From Nocardioides sediminis (GTDB taxonomy: Bacteria > Actinomycetota > Actinomycetes > Propionibacteriales > Nocardioidaceae): DNA of 64,000 nucleotides. The number at the start of each line of letters is the position of its first letter. Position 1 is the first letter of the stretch. Where the stretch lies: positions 186,001-250,000 of the forward strand of contig NZ_PZYZ01000002.1 in the NCBI RefSeq assembly GCF_003047295.1, read 5' to 3'. This document shows, piece by piece, positions 51,059 to 60,886 of this stretch. A program made the position numbers and the translations under genes. The notes beneath the pieces are model-generated. The model saw only the letters and a program-made list of their open reading frames with translations. It had not been told where the DNA came from and did no database searches.

Positions 51059-52675
51059 ATGAGCGAGCACACCCCTGCCTCCGACCCGCTGGTGGACGGC
51101 CCGCACGACCCCGAGCACGACCCGCGGGCGTCGTACGCCCTCGAGCCGGAGTACGTCGCGGGCCTGACCCGACGCCTGGTCAGCACGACCGGTCGGACGG
51201 TGCCGCACACGTCGCCCCTCGGTGGCCAGCCGCTGGCCCACGTGCCGCAGTCGAGCCCGGCCGACGTGGCGGAGGCGTTCGAGCGGGCCCGGCGCGCGCA
51301 GGCCGTGTGGGCGCGGACCCCGGTCGAGGAGCGCGCAGCGACGATGCTGCGCCTGCACGACCTCGTGCTGGACCGCCAGGCCGAGATCATGGACCTCGTC
51401 GTCCTGGAGTCGGGCAAGGCCCGCAAGGACGCCTACCTCGAGGTCGCGCACATCGCCCTCACCGCGCGCTACTACGGCCGGACCGGGCCGGACCACCTGG
51501 CGACGCGTCGGGTGCCGGGCATCTTCCCGGGCCTCACCCGGGTCGAGGTCAACCGGCTGCCCAAGGGCGTCGTCGGCATCATCTCGCCGTGGAACTACCC
51601 CTTCACGATGGCGCTCTGCGACGGCCTGCCGGCCCTGGTGGCGGGCAACGCGGTCGTCTCCAAGCCCGACCAGCAGACCGTCCTCACGGCCCTGCTCGCG
51701 GCCGGGCTGCTCGACGAGGCCGGCTTCCCCGCCGACCTGTGGCAGGTGGTCACCGGAGGCGGCCCCGAGATCGGGGGGCCGGTCGTCGAGCACGCCGACT
51801 ACATCTGCTTCACCGGCTCCACCACCACCGGCCGCACGATCGCGCGGCAGTGCGCCGACCGGCTCATCGGCTGCTCGCTGGAGCTCGGCGGCAAGAACCC
51901 GATGCTGGTGCTGCACGACGCGGCGGTCGAGCGGGCGACCGAGGGCGCGGTGCGGGGCGCCTTCCCCAACTCCGGTCAGCTCTGCGTGTCCATGGAGCGG
52001 CTGTACGTCGCCGACCAGGTCTACGACCGCTTCGTCGAGCGGTTCGTGGCCCGCACCCAGGCGCTGACCCTGGGCGCCTCCCTGGACTGGGAGGTCGACA
52101 TGGGGACGCTCATCAACCAGCGTCAGCTCGAGACCGTCCAGGCGCACGTCGACGACGCCGTGGCGAAGGGTGCCCGGGTGCTCGCCGGGGGACGGGCCCG
52201 CCCGGACCTCGCGCCGTACTACTTCGAGCCCACCATCCTGGAGGGTGTCTCGCCCGACATGGAGTGCTTCGGCCAGGAGACCTTCGGGCCGGTCATCTCG
52301 CTCTACCGGTTCCACGACGAGGCGGACGCGGTCGCCCGCGCCAACGAGGGCAGCTACGGCCTCAACGCCTCGATCTACAGCCGCGACGGCGCCCGCGCCC
52401 GCGAGCTCGCCCGCGGGATCCGGTGCGGCACGGTCAACATCAACGAGCCGTACGGCGCGGCGTTCGGCTCGATGGCGGCCCCGATGGGCGGCATGCGGGA
52501 GTCGGGGCTCGGACGTCGCCAGGGGGCCGAGGGCATCCTGCGCTACACCGAGACCCAGTCGGTGGGCACCCAGCGCGGCCTCTCGCTCGGGCCGGCGTAC
52601 GGCCTCTCCGAGGAGCGGCATGCCGCGGTGATGACCGCCAGCCTGCGGCTCCTCAAGAAGCTCGGACGTGCCTGA
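51059..52675 (+). CDS. Aldehyde dehydrogenase, succinate-semialdehyde dehydrogenase-like
   Basis: 538 aa. The NAD(P)-dependent family is clear: IISPWNYPFTMALCDGLPAL, the glutamate region SLELGGKNPMLVL, the nucleophile Cys in NSGQLCVSMERL, and ECFGQETFGPVISL. The N-terminal extension and the RHAAVMTASLRLLKKL end resemble the mycobacterial GabD2-like enzymes. The true substrate could be another aldehyde, perhaps one made by the ChoD-like oxidase encoded next. The stop overlaps the oxidase ATG (TGATG). Divergent from the TetR regulator. Confidence 0.9.
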   Translation: MSEHTPASDPLVDGPHDPEHDPRASYALEPEYVAGLTRRLVSTTGRTVPHTSPLGGQPLAHVPQSSPADVAEAFERARRAQAVWARTPVEERAATMLRLHDLVLDRQAEIMDLVVLESGKARKDAYLEVAHIALTARYYGRTGPDHLATRRVPGIFPGLTRVEVNRLPKGVVGIISPWNYPFTMALCDGLPALVAGNAVVSKPDQQTVLTALLAAGLLDEAGFPADLWQVVTGGGPEIGGPVVEHADYICFTGSTTTGRTIARQCADRLIGCSLELGGKNPMLVLHDAAVERATEGAVRGAFPNSGQLCVSMERLYVADQVYDRFVERFVARTQALTLGASLDWEVDMGTLINQRQLETVQAHVDDAVAKGARVLAGGRARPDLAPYYFEPTILEGVSPDMECFGQETFGPVISLYRFHDEADAVARANEGSYGLNASIYSRDGARARELARGIRCGTVNINEPYGAAFGSMAAPMGGMRESGLGRRQGAEGILRYTETQSVGTQRGLSLGPAYGLSEERHAAVMTASLRLLKKLGRA

Positions 52676-54381
52676 TGACCCACTACGACGTCCTGGTCAT
52701 CGGCTCCGGTTTCGGCGGCTCGGTCACGGCGCTGCGGCTGACCGAGAAGGGGTACTCCGTCGGCGTGCTCGAGGCGGGCGCCCGCTTCGAGGACGCCGAC
52801 CTGCCCGAGCACGGCGGCCAGATCAGCAGGTTTCTCTTCCGGCCCGAGCTCGGCATGTACGGCGTCCAGCGCATCGACCTGCTCAACGACTGCTTCATCC
52901 TGGCCGGCGCCGGCGTGGGCGGAGGCTCGCTGGTCTACGCCAACACCCTCTACGAGCCCCTCGAGCCCTTCTACCGCGACCCGCAGTGGGCGCACATCAC
53001 CGACTGGAAGGCCGAGCTGGCGCCCTACTACGACCAGGCCAAGCGCATGCTCGGCGTGACGGAGTACGCCCGGACCACGCCGGCAGACAGGGCCATGAAG
53101 CAGGTCGCCGAGGAGATGGGCGTCGGCGACACCTTCCACCCGACACCGGTGGGCGTCTTCTTCGGCGGCCTGGAGAGCACGCCGGGGGAGAGGGTCGCCG
53201 ACCCGTTCTTCGGCGGCGCAGGTCCGGAGCGGAACACGTGCATCGACTGCGGATCGTGCATGACCGGTTGCCGCCACAACGCCAAGAACACGCTGGTGAA
53301 GAACTACCTCCACCTGGCGGAGAGCGCGGGTGCCGTGGTCCATCCGCTCACCACCGTCACCGACGTCCGGCCCCTGCCCGACGGTGGCTACGAGGTCACG
53401 GCACGCTGGACCAAGGCGAAGGCCTCGCGCCGCACCGCCGTGAAGACCTTCACCGCGGACCAGGTGGTGTTCTCGGCCGCGGCGATCGGCACGCAGCGCC
53501 TGCTCCACCGGCTCAAGGCGGAGGGGTCCCTGCCGGGGGTCTCGGACCGGCTGGGCGTGCTGACCCGGACCAACTCCGAGGCGATCCTGTTCGCCACGGC
53601 CCCCGACGACTCCGTCGCCTGGTCCGAGGGTGTGGCCATCACCTCCTCCTTCCACCCCGACGACCACACGCACATCGAGCCCGTCAGGTACGGCCCCGGT
53701 CGCAACGTCATGCCGTTGCTGGCCACCGTCCTGGTCGACGAGGTCGAGGGCGAGCCTCGCTGGAGGACCTGGGGCAAGGAGCTGTGGAAGCAGCGACGCG
53801 GCCTCAAGGAGCTGTACTCCCTGAACACCTGGTCGCGGAGGACCGTGGTCGCCCTGGTCATGCAGACCTTGGACAACTCGATCACGACCGTGTGGCGTCG
53901 GCGTGGCCCGATCGGCTACATGTCGTCGGTGCAGGGTCACGGCGCCCCCAACCCGACCTACATCCCTGCTGCCTACGAGGCAGTGCGCCGGCTGGCCCGG
54001 GTCATGAAGGCCAGGAGCGCCTACGGAAGCGTCGGCGAGCCGCTCGGCATGCCGCTGACGGCGCACTTCATCGGCGGCTGCACGATCGGTGACTCCCCGC
54101 AGACCGGCGTCGTCGACGCCTACCAGCGGATGTACGGGCACGAGGGGCTGCACGTGGTCGACGGCTCCGCGATCTCCGCCAACCTGGGGGTCAACCCGTC
54201 GCTGACCATCACCGCGCAGGCCGAGCGGGCGATGGCCTTCTGGCCCAACAAGGGCGAGGCCGACGAGCGGCCCGCGCTGGGCTCGGCGTACGTCCGCATC
54301 CAGCCCGTCGCCCCCAAGAACCCGGTCGTCCCCGAGGCCGCCCCGGGGGCCCTGCGGCTGCCGATCGTGGGCGTCAGCTGA
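52675..54381 (+). CDS. GMC oxidoreductase, ChoD-like
   Basis: 568 aa. FAD binds at VIGSGFGGSVTALRLTEKG, and GAGVGGGSLVYANTLYEP and the C-terminal NPSLTITAQAERA loop are typical. A cluster CIDCGSCMTGCRHNAKNTL (about residue 190) has the four-cysteine ferredoxin-like spacing seen in mycobacterial ChoD. Mycobacterial ChoD was called cholesterol oxidase, but its substrate is disputed, so no gene symbol is given. Coupled to the aldehyde dehydrogenase. Position (between guaB3 and guaA) matches Rv3409c. Confidence 0.85.
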   Translation: MTHYDVLVIGSGFGGSVTALRLTEKGYSVGVLEAGARFEDADLPEHGGQISRFLFRPELGMYGVQRIDLLNDCFILAGAGVGGGSLVYANTLYEPLEPFYRDPQWAHITDWKAELAPYYDQAKRMLGVTEYARTTPADRAMKQVAEEMGVGDTFHPTPVGVFFGGLESTPGERVADPFFGGAGPERNTCIDCGSCMTGCRHNAKNTLVKNYLHLAESAGAVVHPLTTVTDVRPLPDGGYEVTARWTKAKASRRTAVKTFTADQVVFSAAAIGTQRLLHRLKAEGSLPGVSDRLGVLTRTNSEAILFATAPDDSVAWSEGVAITSSFHPDDHTHIEPVRYGPGRNVMPLLATVLVDEVEGEPRWRTWGKELWKQRRGLKELYSLNTWSRRTVVALVMQTLDNSITTVWRRRGPIGYMSSVQGHGAPNPTYIPAAYEAVRRLARVMKARSAYGSVGEPLGMPLTAHFIGGCTIGDSPQTGVVDAYQRMYGHEGLHVVDGSAISANLGVNPSLTITAQAERAMAFWPNKGEADERPALGSAYVRIQPVAPKNPVVPEAAPGALRLPIVGVS

Positions 54382-54551
54382 CCTCGGTCGGGCCCTCCGG
54401 ACAGGCGCCCGGAAGTTTCCGACGGATTCCCGTCACGGGGCGTAACCCCCTCGGGCAGGCCTCGTTGGCAGGGGGACGGACTCGGCAGTCATGCTCCCTC
54501 CCAGTGGCCGGGTCCGTGCCGTCCGGACGCTGTCCCGCACAGCGTGGACCG

Positions 54552-54590
54552 TCAGGGCCCGGCCAACCTCCCTCCCAGGCCGGGCCCTGA
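54552..54590 (+). other. Perfect 13-bp hairpin between choD-like gene and guaA
   Basis: TCAGGGCCCGGCC (54552-54564) pairs with its complement at 54578-54590 across a 13-nt loop. It sits 55 bp before guaA in a 263-bp gap with no gene. It may terminate the oxidase operon. I saw no match to a known purine or guanidine riboswitch in this gap. Confidence 0.55.
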
Positions 54591-54632
54591 TCCACGTCCG
54601 GAGCGGGCCGCGGCGCGAGGCGGGCAACTCGG

Positions 54633-54638
54633 TACCCT
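54633..54638 (+). promoter_or_regulatory. Leaderless-type -10 element of guaA
   Basis: TACCCT lies 6 nt before GTG 54645, identical to the aldehyde dehydrogenase element. Confidence 0.5.
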
Positions 54639-54644
54639 TCGGGG

Positions 54645-56224
<1,580 letters not shown>

Positions 56225-56249
56225 CCCGGTGGACCGGGCCACAGCACGA

Positions 56250-56282
56250 CGGACCCCCGACGCCGATGGCGTCGGGGGTCCG
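56250..56282. terminator. Bidirectional terminator after guaA
   Basis: A perfect 15-bp stem (56250-56264 with 56268-56282) and a GAT loop lies between convergent guaA and the second fasciclin gene. Confidence 0.85.
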
Positions 56283-56302
56283 CTGCGTGAGAGGCCGTCA
56301 GG

Positions 56303-56950
56303 TCAGAGGTCGACCGGACGCAGCACACGGTTGATGCCGTGCGCGATCTGCCGGTTGCCCTCGTTGACGTCCGGGGTCTTCACCGCGGGGTTCCAGTCGT
56401 CGTGGTCCTGGTCGACGAGCACGACCTGGGCGCGCTTGCCGTTGCCCTTGACCTTCACCTCGATCGTGCCGCCCTGCGCCGTGGTCAGCTCGGCGCCGTC
56501 GGCCTCGACCGCCTGGGCGGCGGTGATGGGCGCCCCGGGGACGACGTGGTAGAGCAGCACGGTCTCGATCGTCTCCGCGCCGACGTTGTCGACCAGCCAC
56601 GTCGCGACGCGCGCCTCGGACTTGTACGTCTTGCCGCTGAGGTCCTTGACCAGCATGCGGAAGGCCTTGTCCGTGGGGGCGAACGCCGTCAGCTTCTTCT
56701 TCCCGTCCGCCAGCACGGCGACGGCGGAGTCTCCGTCCTCGGCCAGGACCGTGGTCACGGCCGCCTCGAGGATGTCGAAGTCCTTCCAGTTCTTGTCCAG
56801 CTTGCTGCCGTCTGCGGCGAGCACCTCGGCGATGCTGGTGGTGCCGAGCGCCTTCGCGCGCGGGCTGTCGGCCGCGGCTGGGGCGGCCAGGGCGGTAGCG
56901 GACAGGGCCACGACCGCCGCGCTGCTGATGAGGGTCTTCATGGTCTTCAT
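56303..56950 (-). CDS. Secreted fasciclin-domain protein, second copy
   Basis: 215 aa from ATG 56950 (GGAAAGGAA upstream). A signal peptide (MKTMKTLISSAAVVALSATALAAPAAA) precedes one FAS1 domain (about 40-215) with LTAFAPTDKAFRMLVKDLSG, LLYHVVPGAPIT and HGINRVLRPVDL at the end. It shares the LDKNW, IETVLLYHVV and C-terminal motifs with the protein at 47766-48404, so the two are recent paralogues or a family pair. It should be wall-associated or secreted. Divergent from the sodium:solute symporter. Confidence 0.9.
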   Translation of the reverse strand: MKTMKTLISSAAVVALSATALAAPAAADSPRAKALGTTSIAEVLAADGSKLDKNWKDFDILEAAVTTVLAEDGDSAVAVLADGKKKLTAFAPTDKAFRMLVKDLSGKTYKSEARVATWLVDNVGAETIETVLLYHVVPGAPITAAQAVEADGAELTTAQGGTIEVKVKGNGKRAQVVLVDQDHDDWNPAVKTPDVNEGNRQIAHGINRVLRPVDL

Positions 56951-57113
56951 GGGGATTCCTTTCCGGGGTGCCGCTCGCACCGGACGGGCGGACGTGTGCT
57001 GGCTGTCACCCCGCGTCCGGAGCCGGACCATGGACCGGATTGGTCCAACTTCAAACTTCTTTGCCCTCATGCACCTGCCCCGGAGGGGTGGTCGCGCCGC
57101 CCCCCGTGCAGGC

Positions 57114-57119
57114 TAGGTT
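57114..57119 (+). promoter_or_regulatory. -10 element of the symporter operon
   Basis: TAGGTT lies 33 nt before TTG 57153. This operon has a normal leader with GGGAGG before the start, unlike the leaderless pattern elsewhere. Confidence 0.4.
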
Positions 57120-57152
57120 GGCGGGCGGCCCACATCCTCTCGGGAGGCATCC

Positions 57153-58868
57153 TTGACATCCGACACGCTGATCGACGCGTCCTGGCTCGACTACCTGCTC
57201 GTCGCCATCTACTTCGCCTTCGTCCTGGGCATCGGTGTCATGGCGCGTCGCTCGGTCTCGGACTCGATCGACTTCTTCCTCTCCGGCCGCTCGTTGCCGG
57301 CCTGGGTCACCGGCCTCGCGTTCATCTCCGCCAACCTCGGCGCGGTCGAGATCATGGGCATGTCGGCCAACGGGGCCGAGCTCGGGCTCCCGACCGTCCA
57401 CTACTTCTGGGTGGGCGCGGTCCCGGCGATGCTGTTCCTCGGCGTCGTGATGATGCCGTTCTACTACGGCTCCAAGGTCCGCTCGGTCCCTGAGTTCATG
57501 TTCCGCCGGTTCGGCACCGGGGCCCACCTGGTCAACGCGATCAGCTTCGCCGTCGCGCAGCTGCTCATCGCCGGCGTCAACCTCGCGCTGCTGGCCGGCA
57601 TCGTGCACGCCCTGCTCGGCTGGCCCATCTGGATCGCCCTCGTGGTGGCCGGCGCGATCGTGCTGTCCTACATCACCCTGGGCGGCCTGAGCGCGGCGAT
57701 CTACAACGAGGTGCTCCAGTTCTTCGTCATCGTGGCCTCCCTGCTCCCGCTCACCCTGATCGGCCTGCACCGGGTGGGCGGCTGGGACGGCCTCACCGAC
57801 AAGGTCACCGCGGCCGCCGACGGGGCCCCGGCCGACGCCGGCGTGGCGCCCGCCGCCCAGCAGCTGGAGTCCTGGCCGGGCCAAGCGCTCTCGGGCTTCG
57901 ACTCGCCGCTCTTCTCGGTGATCGGCATCGTCTTCGGGCTCGGGTTCGTGCTGTCCTTCGGCTACTGGACGACCAACTTCGTCGAGGTGCAGCGGGCGAT
58001 GGCGTCCAACTCCATCTCCGCCGCCCGCAAGACGCCGATCATCGGCGCCTTCCCCAAGATGTTCATCCCCTTCATCGTGATCGTCCCCGGCATGATCTCG
58101 GCCGTCCTGGTGAGCGAGATGATCGAGCTCAAGAACGGCGGCAGCCCCGAGGGCGGGGCCTCGGGGGAGGGCGTGGCGTACAACGACGCCCTGCTGCTGC
58201 TGATGCGCGACGTGCTGCCCAACGGCCTGCTCGGGCTGGCGATCGCCGGCCTGCTGGCGGCGTTCATGGCCGGCATGGCCGCCAACATCTCGGCGTTCAA
58301 CACGGTCTTCTCCTACGACCTGTGGCAGCGCTACATCCGCAAGGACCACTCCGACGACTACTACCTGCGGATCGGCCGGATCGCCACGGTCGCCGCGACG
58401 GTGATCGCGATCTTCACCGCCCGGATCGCGATGGGCTACGACAACGTCATGGACTACCTCCAGACGTTGTTCGGGTTCTTCAACGCGCCGTTGTTCGCCA
58501 CGTTCATCCTCGGCATGTTCTGGAAGCGGATGACCCCGACGGCCGGCTGGGTGGGCCTCGTGTTCGGCACGCTCTCCGCCGTCGCGGTGGACCGGGTGGC
58601 CGCGGCCGGGCTGATCGAGCTCCCCGGGCAGGGCGTCGCCTTCCTGGCCGCGTCGACGGCCTTCGTGGTCGACATCGTCCTGAGCGTGGTGGTCTCCTTG
58701 GTCACCGAGCCCAAGCCGGCCGCCGAGCTCAAGGGGCTCGTCTACTCCGAGACGCCCCGCGAGGACCTCGTCGACCCGAACGAGGCGTCCATGCCGTGGT
58801 ACCAGCGGACCCTCCCGCTCGCGGGGATAGCGCTCGCGATGGTCATCGTCCTCAACATCACCTTCTGA
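57153..58868 (+). CDS. Sodium:solute symporter (SSS family)
   Basis: 571 aa with about 13 transmembrane helices. The family sequence GRSLPAWVTGLAFISANLGAVEIMG and the GLAIAGLLAAFMAGMAANISAFNTVFSYDLW region are typical of SGLT/PutP-like transporters. The TTG start at 57153 has GGGAGG six bases upstream. The substrate cannot be read; an anion or nucleobase-related compound would fit its position next to the purine-degradation operon, but sugar-type SSS members share these motifs. Two small genes follow closely. Confidence 0.88.
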   Translation: MTSDTLIDASWLDYLLVAIYFAFVLGIGVMARRSVSDSIDFFLSGRSLPAWVTGLAFISANLGAVEIMGMSANGAELGLPTVHYFWVGAVPAMLFLGVVMMPFYYGSKVRSVPEFMFRRFGTGAHLVNAISFAVAQLLIAGVNLALLAGIVHALLGWPIWIALVVAGAIVLSYITLGGLSAAIYNEVLQFFVIVASLLPLTLIGLHRVGGWDGLTDKVTAAADGAPADAGVAPAAQQLESWPGQALSGFDSPLFSVIGIVFGLGFVLSFGYWTTNFVEVQRAMASNSISAARKTPIIGAFPKMFIPFIVIVPGMISAVLVSEMIELKNGGSPEGGASGEGVAYNDALLLLMRDVLPNGLLGLAIAGLLAAFMAGMAANISAFNTVFSYDLWQRYIRKDHSDDYYLRIGRIATVAATVIAIFTARIAMGYDNVMDYLQTLFGFFNAPLFATFILGMFWKRMTPTAGWVGLVFGTLSAVAVDRVAAAGLIELPGQGVAFLAASTAFVVDIVLSVVVSLVTEPKPAAELKGLVYSETPREDLVDPNEASMPWYQRTLPLAGIALAMVIVLNITF

Positions 58869-58878
58869 GAGGGGCACC

Positions 58879-59193
58879 ATGTCCGACTCCACGTCCGACG
58901 GCACGAGCGGCTCCCGCAAGGCCGGTGCCTTCGACATCCGCAACATCATCGGCGCCCTGATGGGCCTGTACGGCGTGATCCTGGTCCTCGCCGGCCTGCT
59001 CGGGGAGCACGAGCCCGACAAGACCGGCGGGGTGAACGCCAACCTCTGGACCGGCATCGGGCTCCTCGTGGTCGCGGTCGTGTTCTTCGGCTGGGCGCGG
59101 CTGCGGCCCATCGTCGTGCCGCAGGACGTCGACGAGCCCGACGACGACCCGACCCGCCCCGGCCCGCGCCGCAAGCGCCCCCCGGTCACCTGA
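58879..59193 (+). CDS. Small two-helix membrane protein after the symporter
   Basis: 104 aa: a polar N-terminus, two transmembrane helices (about 24-43 and 57-74) and an acidic/Pro-rich tail rich in Asp and Arg. It lies 10 bp after the symporter and overlaps the VOC gene by one base. Small hydrophobic partners often accompany SSS transporters in actinobacteria; a role in transporter assembly is inference. Confidence 0.75.
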   Translation: MSDSTSDGTSGSRKAGAFDIRNIIGALMGLYGVILVLAGLLGEHEPDKTGGVNANLWTGIGLLVVAVVFFGWARLRPIVVPQDVDEPDDDPTRPGPRRKRPPVT

Positions 59194-59573
59194 TGGCGCG
59201 CGCGATCCACCACTGGGACCTGTGGGTCAGCGACCCGGAGGTCGCGGCCGACGAGTGGGGGTGGCTCCTCGGCGAGCTCGGCTGGGCCGCCGACGGCACG
59301 TCGTGGGTGGCCGACGACGGGACCTACGTGTTCCTCGAGCGCTCGCCGGACCAGGTCGACGCGCCGTACGACCGGATGCGGCCCGGGGTCAACCACCTCG
59401 CCCTGACCGTCGAGGACCGCGCGCTGCTCGACCGGGTACGCGCCGAGTCCAGCGCCCACGGTTGGCACGAGATGTTCGCCGACCGCTACCCGCACGCCGG
59501 CGGGGACGACCACACGGCGCTCTACCTGGAGAACTCCGAGGGGTTCGAGGTCGAGCTGGTGGTGGGGGACTGA
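59193..59573 (+). CDS. Vicinal oxygen chelate (VOC/glyoxalase-like) protein
   Basis: 126 aa, one VOC fold: HHWDLWVSDPEVAADEWGWLLGELGW, then PGVNHLALTVEDRALLDRVRAESS and a C-terminal FEVELVVGD. His and Glu metal ligands (His in HHWDL, His in VNHLAL, Glu near the end) are in the normal places. The reaction is unknown. ATG 59193 overlaps the preceding stop. Confidence 0.8.
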   Translation: MARAIHHWDLWVSDPEVAADEWGWLLGELGWAADGTSWVADDGTYVFLERSPDQVDAPYDRMRPGVNHLALTVEDRALLDRVRAESSAHGWHEMFADRYPHAGGDDHTALYLENSEGFEVELVVGD

Positions 59574-59601
59574 AGTCGCAGCGACCGTCGGTCGCCCGCA
59601 C

Positions 59602-59607
59602 TAGGGT
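59602..59607 (+). promoter_or_regulatory. Leaderless-type -10 element of the purine-degradation operon
   Basis: TAGGGT lies 6 nt before ATG 59614. If real, it starts the operon from the DUF6986 gene to allantoinase and beyond. Confidence 0.5.
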
Positions 59608-59613
59608 GCGGGC

Positions 59614-60882
59614 ATGAGTGGCGGACGGCCGGACACCGGGGTCGACCTCGACCGGCTCGCCGACGAGCTCGACGAGCGGCTCGAGGCGGCGGACGCTGCC
59701 CTGGCCCGGCTCTACCCGGGTGCCCGTCCGGGCCGCCAGCCCGTGCACACGGTCTACGTCCCGGCCGACCGGTTCCACGCAGGCCTCGTCCCGGCGTACG
59801 GCGCGGAGGCGCTGCGCGTGGTCGACGAGCACGCCGACCTGTTCCTCGAGGTGCTCGACGGCGACGGGGCCCTCGTGGACCGGGTCCGCGACAAGCTCGC
59901 CCGCGAGCCCGTCGAGGACCTGCGCATCGACTTCGAGGACGGCTACGGCACCCGCCCCGACGAGGAGGAGGACGACGCCGTCCGGACCAGCGCGATCGCG
60001 CTGCGGGAGGCGATCGGTCACGGGACGGCCCCGGCGGGCCACGGCATCCGGTTCAAGAGCTTCGAGGCGCCCAGCCGGCGGCGCGGCCTGCGCACCCTCG
60101 GGCTGTTCCTCGCCAACCTGGCCCACCGGGGGCAGCTCCCCGACGGCTTCGTGGTCACCCTGCCCAAGGTCACCTCCGTCGACCAGGTGGAGGCGCTGGT
60201 GCACGCGTCGCGACGGCTGGAGGACGGGCTGGGCCTGGCGCCGCAGTCGCTGCGGTTCGAGATCCAGGTCGAGACGTCCCAGTCGGTGCTGGGTCCCGAC
60301 GGCACCGCGCTCGTCGCCCGGATGGTCCACGCCGCCGACGGCCGCTGCACCGGCCTGCACTACGGCACCTACGACTACTCCGCCTCCCTCGGCGTCGCGG
60401 CCGCCCACCAGAGCCTCGAGCACCCGGTCGCCGACCACGCCAAGGCGGTCATGCAGGCGGCCGCGGCCGGCACCGGCGTACGCCTCTCCGACGGGTCGAC
60501 CAACGTCCTGCCCGTCGGCACCCCGGAGCAGGTGGGGGCCGCGTGGCGCAACCACCTGCGCCTGGTGCGCCGCTCGCTCGAGCGGGGCTACTACCAGGGC
60601 TGGGACCTCCACCCCGCCCAGCTGCCCACCCGCTACGCCGCCACCTTCGCGTTCTACCGCGGTGGGCTCGACGCCGCCGCCGGCCGGCTGCGCAGCTACG
60701 TCGCCCGGCGGGAGTCCGGCGTCCTCGACGAGCCGGCCACCGCCCGCGCCCTGGCCGACTACCTGCTCCGCGGGCTCGACTGCGGCGCCCTCTCGAGCAC
60801 CGAGGTCGGCGACGCCTGCGGCCTCGACACCGGGACGCTCGCCTCGCTCGCCCACCGCACCCCGACCACGAAGGAGGGCTGA
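59614..60882 (+). CDS. DUF6986 / HpcH-HpaI aldolase-like protein, possible glyoxylate-using enzyme
   Basis: 422 aa. It has the CitE/HpcH aldolase barrel: DLRIDFEDGYGTRP (metal-binding Glu/Asp region), GIRFKSFEAPSRRR, VTLPKVTSVDQVEALV, and RFEIQVETSQSVLG. The family is related to citrate-lyase beta subunits and malate synthase-like CitE homologues. Uric acid breakdown yields glyoxylate, and many actinobacterial purine operons carry a malate synthase (aceB); this gene takes that place, so a C-C bond-forming step on glyoxylate is plausible but unproven. Leaderless-type start. Confidence 0.75.
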   Translation: MSGGRPDTGVDLDRLADELDERLEAADAALARLYPGARPGRQPVHTVYVPADRFHAGLVPAYGAEALRVVDEHADLFLEVLDGDGALVDRVRDKLAREPVEDLRIDFEDGYGTRPDEEEDDAVRTSAIALREAIGHGTAPAGHGIRFKSFEAPSRRRGLRTLGLFLANLAHRGQLPDGFVVTLPKVTSVDQVEALVHASRRLEDGLGLAPQSLRFEIQVETSQSVLGPDGTALVARMVHAADGRCTGLHYGTYDYSASLGVAAAHQSLEHPVADHAKAVMQAAAAGTGVRLSDGSTNVLPVGTPEQVGAAWRNHLRLVRRSLERGYYQGWDLHPAQLPTRYAATFAFYRGGLDAAAGRLRSYVARRESGVLDEPATARALADYLLRGLDCGALSSTEVGDACGLDTGTLASLAHRTPTTKEG

Positions 60883-60886
60883 GCCC

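Noticed and set aside
54382..54644. Purine-sensing riboswitch before guaA
   Set aside because: No known aptamer core is visible, and the predicted guaA transcript is leaderless, leaving no room for a 5' switch.
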